Origin: Eleusine coracana subsp. coracana
Lineage: Eukaryota; Streptophyta; Magnoliopsida; Poales; Poaceae
Length of the DNA stretch: 64,000 nucleotides
Assembly: GCA_032690845.1 (NCBI GenBank)
Contig: CM064430.1
Location: 53,541,882-53,605,881, forward strand
Reading direction: 5' to 3'
Numbering within the stretch: position 1 is the first letter of the stretch; the number at the start of each line of letters is the position of its first letter. Below are positions 24,146-36,842 of this stretch, in pieces. The notes under the pieces were generated by a model. It was given only the letters and a program-made list of their open reading frames with translations. It was not told the DNA's origin and made no database searches. The position numbers were made by a program, and so were the translations under genes.

Positions 24146-27100
24146 ATGGAGCCAGGCGACCCCAACTACGCCTCAGGTACCCACTGATTTCCCCACCCCA
24201 TGTCAATCCTGATCGAACTGGGTTGCTGCCTGGAGTACAGCTCGATCGCGCCATCGGCAGTCCAATTGGATACGCTCCTGGATCGCCCCGCAGCCCGTTT
24301 TTGTAACTCTAGCTACCAGCCCGTTGATTGCTGGTTGCTCGGATTGTTCGGAGCAGTAGATGTGCGACTGCGTGCGAGCTCGATGTAGAAGAGTTCGCCG
24401 TTTATGATGTTACTGGAACCAATGTGGCGAGCTTTCTCGCCATTACTGTTTGGTTGTAGGAGTCCAGTGACTGAATAGGTCATTTGATTGTCTGTTCAAC
24501 CTGAGTCGCACAGGGTCTCCACATTCCTAAGAGATTTGACCTTAGCTTAGTGATGTGAAGTGTCTGCAGCTGCAGCTTGGATGTGGAAGCTCAAGTTCAT
24601 ATTGCCATTTCCTGATACTATTGAGTTGAGCCATTTCCCATCATTTCCGAGCCTAAGCGCTTGTTTTTCTATGTCATGACTGCCTGGAAGCCAAAACTAT
24701 GCAAATAGGTAGAGAAAGGCATGGGAAATTTGGTTAGCTGTGGACATGAAAACATTTCCGGTTGGAATGAATCATACCAAAAGATTCAGGGATGCTAGTG
24801 CAGCGATAACATTTTGCAGGGCTAGCTACGAAAAGCACCCTCTCTATTCAAGATCAAGGATTCTCATATCTGATAAGTGTGCACATCCATATATCTATAT
24901 GAAGAAAATATCCAGTGTGTAGATCCATACATTAGCCGTTAGAGGAAGTTTGGATGGATAAGATTCAGAGGAGTTGCTATTCAGTTTGTACCCAATGATG
25001 ATTTGCACTAAAAGAACCTCATCTAGTGTATTGTCTCCGACAAGCATAAGTGTTAACTGTTGAGTTGTGGCCTGGAAATCATGTATTAGTTGAATCAAGC
25101 ACGATTCCAGCAAATGGAAGCCATTAGGTCAAAGCCGTAGCGCACGCCCTGTAGTTTTGAAGCAGGGCAAGACAACTTAAGCTAGGAGCCTCTTTTGTGC
25201 TGCATAGAGATGGACACGGTCAATAGAGTCCATGTGGCAGCTTGAATATTCCTTTGCCCATTAGACTCAGTATTTTCAAGTGCTGGTATTGAAGTCTCTT
25301 ATTGTAATCATTTGCACTTGCATTGCACAATATACAATGAGTAGAAATCCTCTTGCACACTGCAATTGATGTTTCTCAGCAACCAGTGTGGTCTTTCTTA
25401 CAAACAGTGAGAAATATTTATAGAAATTTTGAGATGCATAAGAAATAGAAACCTTGGTGCTTAAATTTTACTTTTGTAGTTTGATTACAGATTGTTTGCC
25501 TTTGTGTGATCACAGGAGGCCAGACACAAAATGTTTCTGTACCACCTGTTGAAGGTGTATCTGGAGGAGGAACCAGTTATGGCTGGGTGGATGGAGGCTT
25601 ACGCGGTTCAAGTCTGGGTGCTAGTGTGATTGATCCTACGAAAGTTCACTCTGAAGATCTTTTGCACGTGTGGTCTCTGCCCAGCACAGCAAATGTTAGC
25701 CAAAATGAAGCACCTCGACCTCTAGAGAAAGTAAGTTGTATTTCGTTTTTTCTGCATTGCCAGAGGAGTAACTAGTTGTTGCTTTGTTATTTCTATGAGA
25801 ATATGTTTTTGTAGTGATATTCACTGTTCAGTTTTTTCAGACGTTGGAGTGTTTTATTTTATCATTTACTTGGCATATGCTTCACCAACTCTGTTGGTTG
25901 TTCTCTAAATAAAGTATTGCAGTTTTCTTCTGAGATCAGATTCATTATGCTTTCAGTTGGCATAATTTAGCTTATTATTATTTGATGTTAATCCTTATTT
26001 TTTTTTTTTGGAATTTTACCATTTCTTTAGGTCAACCTTTTGGCAGCAAGAAATGAAAGAGAAAGCTTTCAAATTGCTTTACGCCCAAAGGTTTCATGGG
26101 CCACGTCAGGTATTGCAGGGTCTGTGCAAATTCAGTGCACTGATCTCTGCTCCTCCTCAGGAGACAGGTTTGTTTGTTGAAACATTGAAATCTCTTCTTT
26201 TTAGGGGAGACCAACATTTGCACAATTCTGTTTCGATGATTACAACAGTTTTGTACCAGGTTAGTGGTTGGTCAATCTATAACTTTGCGACGTGTGGTGC
26301 CTATCTTAGGTGTACCAGATGCTCTTGTGCCTATTGATCCGCTTAGTCCTCAGATAAGCCTACACCCAGGGTATACCTCATGTCCTCTACTTTTCAATCA
26401 ATATTATTTTTCTTTTTATGTACATAAAGGTTTCTTCACTTTTGTTTGTATAGGGAGACAACTGCAGTATGGGTGTCATTGAACGTTCCTTGTGGACAAC
26501 CACCTGGTGTGTATGAGGGTGAAATATTCATTACCGCTGTTAAGGCAGAAGCAGAGTAAGTTTTTTCTTGTTGTTTCAGTCTTTTTTTTGTTAGAGCCAG
26601 CATCTTTATAGGGTATAAAGAAATAGTGGTTTCCTTTAGGCCTACAAAAAAAATTAGAAATAGTAGTTTCCTTTAGGCTTAAAGTAAAGAAACAGACTCT
26701 GACCAACCTAGGACTAGGATGTACTAGGTGGCATTGTAAATAAGATGATATATAGGCACCCAAATTCCTTTAGAAGATGATTCATAGGGAAACTATGGGT
26801 TCATAGGTTACTTTAAATGATCACAAAGGGCCCATCTGCTACACTGAGCATAGCTGAAAGGCCTTGAATTGCTTTGGTTGGGCTAGGCATATTTCCACAC
26901 TGACACACTCTCAATCAACTGAGCTAGTCACCTTGTGTAATGAAATGGGTGTGCATGCTTATATACCTTAACTAGCGCTCACAAAATTTGGAAGGATTTG
27001 GGTCATCACAATATGAGACACAAGAAATAGTTTTATGACACTATGAAACAAGAACCACAAACTAGTTCAGGAGCGTCCAGGTGATATTTTGCTTTGATAT

Positions 27101-30100
27101 ATTGGTTATATTTGCTTACTGACTTTTCCTGTGGCAGTTCCAGAACAGAAGCTTTACCAAAATCTGAGAGGTACCGGCTGTATCAAGAATTAAGAAGTTT
27201 TCTGGACATCGCTGAACCCAGAGACTATTCATCATCAGAGGAAATGGTATTCTGCTCTGATACTACATATTAAGGTCTAGCTTTATCATTCTTTTTCTAA
27301 CACAACCGTAACATTTAGGTACAAAGACTTAAATCTACATCAACCTCACTGAGGAGGATGTTGGATACTCCAGCATTCCAGGACTGTAAAGAGAGTAATG
27401 GGTTAGGAGACTTGATGGATGAAGATGCTATGAACAATGTTTCAGTTCGCTTGAAGTTAAGCCTTACTGTTTGGGATTTCACTCTCCCAGTGACACCCTC
27501 TTTACCTGCTGTTTTTGGTGTATCCTGGCAATATTCCCTTTACTATGTTGCATTCTTCATTTTTGTGGTGTGCAACACATAGTCAGAACCATATTTTGAA
27601 TTTATCTCCAAATTGTCTATTTCACTGTTTATTTGAAGGTATCAGCAGTTTACATTGAGTGGTAATTGTATCGATGTGTTCTCCTTTGACGGTACCTTAG
27701 ATATCTGAAACTGTGATTGAAGATCGTTTCTGTTTGGAGCATGGCACTGAAGGGTGGTACGACGCACTGGATCGTCACTTTAGGTGGCTCCTGCAATATC
27801 GAATCAGTCCATTTTTTTGCAGATGGGGTGATGGCATGCGCATACTAGCATACACGTGCCCTTGGCCTGGTATTGCTTGGTTTTCATCTTTTCTCTGATA
27901 TAAGAATATGCTGGTTAATTGAAATTTATCGTAACATGTGGTCTTTTATTCTTCTTTGTTTCTATTATTTCAGCTGATCATCCAAAGGCTAATGAGTACT
28001 ATTCTGACCCAAGACTGGCAGCATATGCTGTACCCTACGCACCTATCTTGTCATGGTATTGCTTGGGTTCCTTCTGATTCATATCAACTTGCTTAGCTGA
28101 TTCATTTTGTTACTTAAATTAATTTGGCTCTGTTTTTGAAACACAATAGTACTGATGCTGCGAAAAACTCCTTGAGAAGAGAGATTGAAATATTAAAATT
28201 GAAGCCTCATTGGTCAAAAGCTTACTTCTATTTGTGGGATGAGGTAAGTTATCTTACTTTCCTGCTATGTCCTGACTAAACCCACACAAGCTTAGGCTCG
28301 GGCAATGGGCTTAAGATATCTCCTCTCCTTGAAGATACGATGTTCCTACATGTCACAGCTTATGGTGTGCCTTCTGATCTTTTTGTTTAATTTTGATGAG
28401 GGACTGCAACGGTGTTATAACTGGCAACTGCCCAATTGGCGCCTTAGGCCATTAGCCTAACTGTATTCTCTGAATTTGAAGATATATGATTTCAGTTCTT
28501 TTTGTTTAATTTTGATGAGGGAAGTTGTTAGATATGGTATGTATTGTTGTTGTGTGGAGTTCTTACATCTGTTAAAATGCTCAGTGATGATACATTTAAT
28601 ATATGGGCAGTCAGGGAAGTATACAACTGCAACAGAATAGTTAATAATAGGTCACAACAGTGAGTACAAGCATTAATGGTGAAGGCAACTTGTATATGCA
28701 CTGTCACTGCAACACTTGCTCATTGTTGTTTGAAAAATTGAAAAAATTAATACACTGATTGAAGTTGTCAAATTAACCACGTATACACTCCCTAGTTTGT
28801 AATAGTTCTTAAAGGAAACTTCATCTAAACATATGTTCTTTGTTACTCTGATAATGTATACTTGTTTTTTCCTTCAACTACTAGAGGAGTTACGAAATGA
28901 TCAGCTAACATTTGCTATTTGACTTTTCAGCCATTGAATGTGGATCAGTATGATACAATATGCAGCATCTCTAATGAGTTACACTCATATGCAAATGATG
29001 TGCGGATTTTGACAACTTATTACTGTGGTGAGTATAAGCAAAATCTGATACCCTTTTGTTTAATGTACACCTCCACCTTTTAGAAGCATACTTCCATAAT
29101 TGAATCTGTCTGAAACTTCTGATATTATCCTATGTGATGGGAAAATGGATGCTGTGAAGCAGAGGTAAGAACATATGGAAACCTGAAGTGCGAGGATGCC
29201 CTACCTACCCTTTATCAACTAATGAGAATTGCTGGAGTCTTACCCTAATTAATTAACTAGTATGTTTTGCCTGCTAATTTTTAGGTAGCTTGTTGTATAT
29301 GTTTATGAAATGGACATAGGAATATTTGACTGAGGTATTTTTAGGTCTCTCTCTCTGTAGTTGGTCTTTGTTGGGTGCTCTACTTTCTGGCAATTTAGAT
29401 GAGTTTACCTTTGGAAGCCATTGCACTTGGCAAGTTTCTTTAGCAAAGATCGAGATATATCTTTAATTTTCTGTACGATTTGAATGATCTGGCAGGTCCA
29501 AGTGGTTCTGAACTCGCTCCTTCTACATTTGAAGCATTTGTGAAAGTTCCAAAGTTTTTACGTCCGCACACACAGATCTTTTGCACGAGGTATGTAATGA
29601 TGATGGCATATCTTGCATTTTCTAGGTTGCTAAATTTTCGTAGAATGACATTGGCTATTGCACAAATATTCACATGTACCGCTACAGCATGATATGGATA
29701 TGGTTCCTTTTTCTAAAAATAATGTGGCATTAACCTTTCATCCATATCTTACGCCCTTGGTCACATAAATCCTGGGGCTAGTCTAAGCTTATGCATCTAA
29801 TAAACAAGGTTTCAGAAATTCAAGTCATTATGTTAAGAAAGAAGACCACTTACTATGTTAATGTTGACAAAAATAGACCAAAACAGATAAAACTGTCATC
29901 CTTGTGTGCGAGGGAAGCAAATTTTCCTTCTCACAGGACCTTAGTGTATATTTACTGTATATATGTTGCACTGTTTGATGGGAGCATACAGCTCCAATAC
30001 GTGTTGAGGACATGGTGACACCCTGTGTATGCTTGATATGCATCATGGAGGCTGTTAGAAGTATTGATGATGTGATGTGCTTGCTTAGACTATGTTACAC

Positions 30101-32367
30101 TTCATCCTGGGCCAAGAACCAGCTCAACCTCTAATTTATTGTCTTCTTATACAGCGAATGGGTCCTTGGCACAAGAGAGGACTTAGTGAAGGATATTGTT
30201 TCAGAGTTACAGCCTGATCTTGGTGAGGTAAGAACAATTCTATGCCTCCAAAATAATTTAGACCTTTTCCTTTATGAAATACGGTGACTACTTCAGTTCC
30301 TACTAACATATTGTGTATAGCAATGTCTGTGCTTTTCACCTTTTCGTTCTTCTTTTGTTGTTGATGGTGGTGGTCAGAGATCAATAAGCAAATGTTTTTC
30401 TTGTTTGTTGGTTTTTTTGGTTAAAAAAAGGGGGGGGGGGGGGGCTGAGACCCTATCTTTTTTACAAGTGAAACCAAATTAAATGTATTTGAACAACAAA
30501 GATTATTGTGTTCCCTAAAAAAACAAAGATTATTGCGTAAAATACTAGGGAAGTAAAAGTTCACAATACAGCCCCTCCACAGGACACTGATAACTGAAGC
30601 ATTTTCTTGATGGTGCTTGACTGTTTTATTTGTTTGTTAGAAATAATATTTACATTCTTTCTTGTGGTTGGAAGATCATCAAATTCTGTGAGCTCTACTG
30701 TGATGATGCGGTCTGGAATTTCGAATCTGTTGATAGCGTATGCAAAACTATGCATTTATCCTTGATTTTAAGAAAAATGGGGCTGTCAAGTTCGTTGTAG
30801 GCCATTTGTAGACACCAATCTTTGATTCCTTGTGAGCTTTGCAACTCAAACCCACTAAACTGACTCTCCCCTTCGGAGTTTCCTATATATATAGTTACCT
30901 GCTGTTATCTGCTCTGAAACATAATGTTTTGCACACTGTGATAGAGCATACTTTTTCTAAAGTTGGGTTTATTTTTCTAAAGTAATTGAGTTCTCTCGTT
31001 TAGCTTGAAATTATACATTTGTCACTCCAATATGAACTGCTCGTTTTTTTTTTCCTTTTTAGGAGTGGTGGACATATGTTTGCATGGGACCTTCTGATCC
31101 TCAACCAAACTGGCACCTCGGGATGCGTGGAACCCAGCACCGGGCAGTGATGTGGAGAGTATGGAAGGAGGGTGGGACAGGGTTCCTTTATTGGGGTACC
31201 AACTGCTATGAGAAGGCTATGATTCCAAGTGCCGAGGTACGCTGCAGGATTGGAAATTTCTTTATATTATGATCTGTCACAGGTACTACATGATCTGAGT
31301 TTTGTTTCCTGAGATGTGTCAAACCTAGCAAGGCAGTTAATGTTTTAGTCTTTATGATATGAAACACTAACTCTACAGAGAAATATTAAGTAATTTAAAA
31401 GGTCCTATTTCAAGTTTTGCTACATGGGTATTGGACATGAGTTTTACTGTTAAGCTTGTATGCAGATCCAACATGAGTCTATGATTTAATTTTATCACAT
31501 TGTTAAGAATACAACAGAGAAAGTGAGGATATATTCGAACCGACTATTGATAATAATTACTAAAAATGTCCAATTATATATAAGTGGAAACTTCTCTGCC
31601 TCAGTATTGAGACAAAAAGGACTCTAGCAAAAAAAAATGTATTCTGGGGTAATTTGTTCAAAATTTTAACTCTAGTCTTGTATTTACATTGAAAATTAGA
31701 ATTTCTCTGTTTTCTGATATATTGTTTGAACTTTGTACAAGAATTATACTTTATTACTGCCCCAAGTTTGAAGTTCAGTTTGCAAGTTAGTTCATGTGTC
31801 AAACACTTTGATGGTGATGCTACAGATTTGCTTCCGGCGTGGTCTTCCTCCTGGCGATGGGGTTCTGTTCTATCCTGGTGAAGTATTTTCTTCATCACAT
31901 GAACCAGTCGCTTCCACCAGGCTAGAGCGCATTCTCAGCGGCATGCAGGTTAAAATTCTTGGAAATTGTTTGCTTTTAACAGTACTAGCTTTTCATGCTT
32001 TGAGCCGTTTGAGGTTTAAACTATCCAGATCAAAAGTAATTGTTGAGCACTTCATCTGAAATAGTTATCCGCTTAGAATTTGTAATTTTACATGTAAAGG
32101 AAGCCTTACAGTTTACGTTTGTCAACTTGTTCATTCGATTTCCATTGCACCGTTCAGATATCGGTTCCTTCTAAAAGCTATTTTTTTTGTTGCATTTCTA
32201 CGCAGGACATTGAATACCTGAAGCTTTATTCGGCAAGGTATGGCAGGGACGAAGCCTTGGCTCTTCTTGAGAAGACCGGCGTGTATCTTGCCCCGGATCG
32301 CTACACACTCGATCATGGACCGGTCGATGTGATGCGGGGTGAGGTATACCGCACCTGCAGGTCTTAG
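24146..32367 (+). CDS. DUF4091 / GH123-like protein, 16 exons
   Basis: The predicted 657-residue protein is a plant homologue of DUF4091 proteins, whose catalytic domain is related to glycoside hydrolase family 123 (beta-N-acetylgalactosaminidases); activity in plants is not established. Exons: 24146-24176, 25516-25730, 26031-26167, 26260-26370, 26454-26555, 27138-27246, 27319-27519, 27701-27869, 27974-28055, 28150-28243, 28931-29027, 29496-29589, 30155-30227, 31063-31236, 31826-31948, 32206-32367. All junctions are GT-AG and keep frame. The N-terminal half has a beta-sandwich-like segment (LLAARNERESFQIALRP, VWVSLNVPCGQPPGVYEG). The C-terminal half holds YFYLWDEPLN with D416-E417, consistent with the adjacent Asp-Glu catalytic pair of GH123. 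It also holds WGTNCYEKAMIPSAE and DGVLFYPG. Exon 1 codes for only 10 residues and is followed by a 1.3-kb intron. No clear signal peptide. Confidence 0.9.
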
Positions 32368-35300
32368 GGCACAGTCAGTCAACTGTTTGCGTTCATTTGT
32401 CAGAGCAGTTCCTGTTCTTTTGGTACAGCAGTCTCTGTTGTTGTATATGGTCCAGTGTCATCTGTGTAGCGATGTAAAACTTAGTTGGAACTCACGATGA
32501 TCAGCTCACAAATGCATAACCGTTGTTGCATTGTCTCTGCTTCGCAAAACAGAGGAGCAAAATGCCATGATAGAGTACTCATTTCAATATGCAAAACATC
32601 GTAGTGATCTTAAAAACCGAGGTTGAGTGAAGGTGTCGTAGATACAGATCCTAGATACGATATATATGTCGAAAAAAAAGTGTGCGTAGGTGAGCTCTGT
32701 TTTCTGTACTTGTTCTTCCTGGAGGCAAAAACACAGGACCCAGCAACTAGCTATTCAGCCCAGAGTTACGAAAACCCACGTTCGGCCCTTACACAGGGCC
32801 CGTGTTTGGTTACCAGTGAACTGGAGTGGGCCCTGTCAAGTTGGTACGGTCAATCTCCTCAGGTCCGTCGCCTCGCCTGCAATCAGATTGACCCAAGATT
32901 CGATTCGCCTCCAGGTCTCGGTCACTCCATCCGCGCTACTTGCAGATTCGCAGACTGTACCATCATCCTTGTGTCCGTGACCTACGCTACTTGCAGTCCT
33001 GCAAAGAGTTGGAATATCTTCACCGGTTACCTTCCATTCTCTTCGTTGCAAATTGCAATTTGCAGCACATGTAAAACACCTTGAAAAATCGCATTTAATT
33101 GCGCCTCCGCCGCGCCCGTTCTCTCGTTTAAGGACGGACGCTGACGCTGTGGTGCCCCGTCTCTTTCGAGGTCGGTAAGCTCCGCCACGGCCTGATGTGG
33201 AGACCTCCAGGCCAGAGAGAACCACAGCATCAGGATCAAGGTAATAATATACGTTATCCTCAGGGCTTCATCACAACAACTAATAAGCTTCTACGAGTAC
33301 CGACGGGGTGGTTTCCGGGCACAAGCGCCGGGTCGCTGTCGCTCATCTACCCATGACAATTTCCTTTCCAGACATGTTCGATTTTTACATCTCAATGCGG
33401 AAAAGGGGAATACTTGTATTGAGGTCGTTGTCACGGGTTCCACATAAGTCTTTCCTGTTGCTGTGTCGTTATTTATTTGTTGCTAGTTCTTGCTTTCGTT
33501 GTCCGTGCTCTGCCCCTTATGCTCCAAGAAGAAAAAGAGCTGACAGAACAATCTTTCTGTCTGTGCTTCAAATTTGAGAAAGCTAAATTTATTCCGTGTA
33601 GCAAAATTTCCATCCAAATGCGCTGTTTTATTTGACCGGCTGCACTAGTACGTCTGACAACCAATAGGCCCAGTACTATTGCATGCATTATGATACTGTT
33701 GGAATTCGCTGGTGGACTGCTTATGCAATACCAGCATGCTTTTTTTTTTTCCTTCGGGGAGTAAAGGAATCTAATAGACTTCCCCGGAGATCTTGAGCTG
33801 ATTTAGGTGATCAAGAGTGAGGGTCGGCGATGGGGCAGCCTCTGATCACCTGATCTCATTGAGCGCAGGTACCCTGCTGGTGAACCAGGAGAAGGCTAAA
33901 GATAGAGAAAATAGAGTCCTCTAGTACTTGTTTTCACGAGTAGTATCTGTTTTGATTTGCAGTTTCTGTGTGCTGGTCGCTGGGCGTTACGGTCAAATCA
34001 GTTGCGTAGTCCGGATAAGCTGACGTAAAGTGTCGATATGAAGGCGGAAGGAAGACTTCAACTCGTCCATAAATCATGAATCCACCCAAATGCAATTTTC
34101 TGCAACTTGAGGCTAATGTACTTTCTTTTTCTGTGACGGGACTATTACTGCATTTCGTCCCTGTTATTATTATTGATGCAGCAATATATAAGACCATCTG
34201 TCGGCCAACACGTAGTTTTAAGCATCATTAGCAATGGCACCTGAAAATGACTCCCTCTTTCCTTCCATCGAAGGGGCACCTCAGGCGATCGATTCCGGCG
34301 AATGATTGCACTGCTGCATATGCTCCATTTGTCCCGTGCTCCTTGGACGTAGCGTCTATCCGTTCCTTTTGTTGCGGAGCAGAATTTTTTGGGTCTTTTT
34401 TCACAGAGAAAATCAATCAGATTAGATTACCACAGCGAGATTGCCTTATCTTCAACTGATTGCGTGAGATGAATGCAGCCATGCAGGTGAGCGTGTTGGT
34501 GGCGATTGATGCGACTAGATTTCTTCTCTTCTCCCGACGGGCTAGCTTTTTCGCTCGAAACATTCAGGTGGAAACTTTTGAGCCCGGCAATTCTCCTTGC
34601 CACTTCTTATCGTAATGGCATGGGGGAGCACGCGACACAAGGAGCAGGAAGCACTTTTATGGATGGGACCACAAAGCAAAATGGTTACCTGCGAATCAGA
34701 GCGTGAGAGCTGGCTGGCACGGAGAAAGAACAGAGACCATCCAATAGACTCTTTTTTTTATTTATTTTGAAATCGACCATCCAATAGACTTTGGACCAAG
34801 GCGAAGGGTAGCCTTTTACAGCTGCTAGACAATACAGTGACATGTGGGTCCACTGTGCAGAAATATTGTAAAAAAATGTTGTTTCGTACGTACTAGTAAT
34901 ACACGTCAGCGAACAATGTTCAAGTAACTTTGAAGGTAGTGTGATTATTAGGAGGAGTAAGCTGGAGGTGCTGCATTAAATTATTAACAATTGTACTAAA
35001 AGTCGTGGTACTACATGTCGCCCTAGCTCCAAAAGGAAAAGGGTACCAATGGCATTCTTCACGGCTAACGCGGATTGAAATTGGGAGTGAAGCATGTGTT
35101 GTGTGCAGTTCGTACGAAATTTTCCTTCCACAATGTATCAGTGCACCAATTAGTCACACGGAAAGCACGTGTAGTGTGCACTTCGTACTTCCCCATGGAA
35201 CACCTCTCATTTTTTTTTCCCCCACCTACAAAATCGCTTAAAACCAACACCAAAACATGGAAATAGGAGGTGTATCTTATGAATAAGAGGTGCGACTTAG

Positions 35301-36842
35301 AGAACCATGTACAGGCTATACACCACTTTACCAATGAAATGATGTAGCTTTTCAAGACAAGTGCATGCACCTTGGAAAGTTATTGGTCCATACAATGGAA
35401 CTAAAGGATTGCCCGAGTCAACCATTATTCGCACCATTCACACAAGAAGTAACAAAAGCAGGATAAAAAAGGAAGCGGTTACAAGCCTCCCACGCCATTT
35501 CCAGGTCATTGCTTGGTAGCTAGTAGTAGCATTAGCAGGCACGGTGACAGATCCCGAACGCAAGACCCCAACTGGCGTATTAGTCAGTGGCTTGCATTAG
35601 CAGGCAGTATAATAAACCCACCGGGGTGATGAGATGGAGATGGAGACGGAGATGGAGATGAGATGATGATATTCGCACGGAACGGAACCCGCTGTAAAAT
35701 ACGCCGCCGCAACGTCCACCGCATAAGATAATGGCGTGGCTCACGAGCCCTTGTACCGACCCTCCCGTCGCGTGGCGTGGGTCGCCAGCACAGCATCCAT
35801 CCACCCCCATCACGACAAGTCAGCCCCGCATCTTTTAACGTAGCGGTAGCGGGCACTGGACTGAACTGAGAAACAGCTGCTGACTTTTCCCCGTTGTTCC
35901 AGCTCAGCCTCGGCGGCAGATCCACGCGCCGCTTCCCCCACCGGCGGGGGTGATCGATCGCTCACTGCAGGTCCGGCGCCGGCCAGGGTTTGGAACCTTT
36001 TCCGCGGCCATCGAGTGCCCCGGGCGGATCCACGCACACGACGCAGCGCGGCCTCCACCCTTTCTGCACAAACAGCTACGTACGCTTTTCGGGTGGCTTC
36101 GCTTTGGCCACTTGACCACTCCCCCACGTCCAGTGTCTTGTCCCGCACACCTCCATCCCTCTACACTCAACTTGTGTCTTGTGTGTACTATAGCTAGCTA
36201 GCACTCGTCGTGTCTCATACACTGTGCTGCTGTACGTACGTGCCAGCTGTCTCGGTACACCGCGGCTTGGAACGGCCGCGTCGGCGGAGGGAGTTTTTTT
36301 TTTTTTTTTTTTTTTTGGACAGAAGGGAGTTTTTGGGTTGAGGAGGGCTTGAGGCGGAAGCAAGGGAAGAAAAAAAAAAAAAGAGGAGGCAGCAGCGGAA
36401 AGGCGGCAGGCAGGGCGCGGCGGGGGCGACCACGTGCGGCACGGGCCGGCATCCGACGGCGGCTACCCACCCCGCGTGCCCGGTAGGCTTTGGCAGCTTG
36501 CGGTGTGCGAGACTGCTGCTGCTCTTGCTGCTTCTCTCTCTCTCTCTGACTCCCACCCCCGTCTCGTCTCGCTCGCGTCTTCCCCAATAGAAAAGCCAGG
36601 CGCAAAAATAATCGCCAAAAGGGATAGAGAGAGGAGAGAGAGAGAGAGAGGCGACGGAGCGATAGAGAGAAGAAAGGAAAGGGAAAAAAAAAATCCCCGT
36701 CCACCGTCCGCCGCCGCGCGCAGCGCCAGCGCCCCCGGGCCAGGAGGAGCCGCCGCGCGCGAGTGGTGTGGGATTCAGTGAGGCGGCTGCAGCCGGGTAA
36801 GCGAAGCGCGGGACCGGGGCGCCAGATCGAGCGCAAGGAAGG
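32368..36842. other. Intergenic before the zinc-finger gene; no gene seen
   Basis: About 4.5 kb without a recognisable coding region. The first few hundred bases are the 3' untranslated region of the DUF4091 gene. A 15-bp word ACCATCCAATAGACT is repeated at about 34737-34751 and 34780-34794. A GATGGA-type microsatellite lies at about 35632-35664. From 35800 onward the sequence becomes GC-rich and then carries mono- and dinucleotide runs next to the zinc-finger gene. Confidence 0.55.
36294..36650 (+). repeat. Poly(T), CT and GA microsatellites in the leader region of the zinc-finger gene
   Basis: A 23-T run (36294-36316), a CT run (about 36532-36548) and an interrupted GA run (about 36625-36650) lie 190 to 550 bases before the start codon. 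CT/GA tracts in plant promoters and leaders are bound by BBR/BPC GAGA factors, so the GA tract could be regulatory. That is inference. Confidence 0.7.

Noticed and set aside
34733..34800. Repeated ACCATCCAATAGACT flanking a T-rich insert
   Set aside because: Too short and without transposon ends; treated as a simple local duplication.
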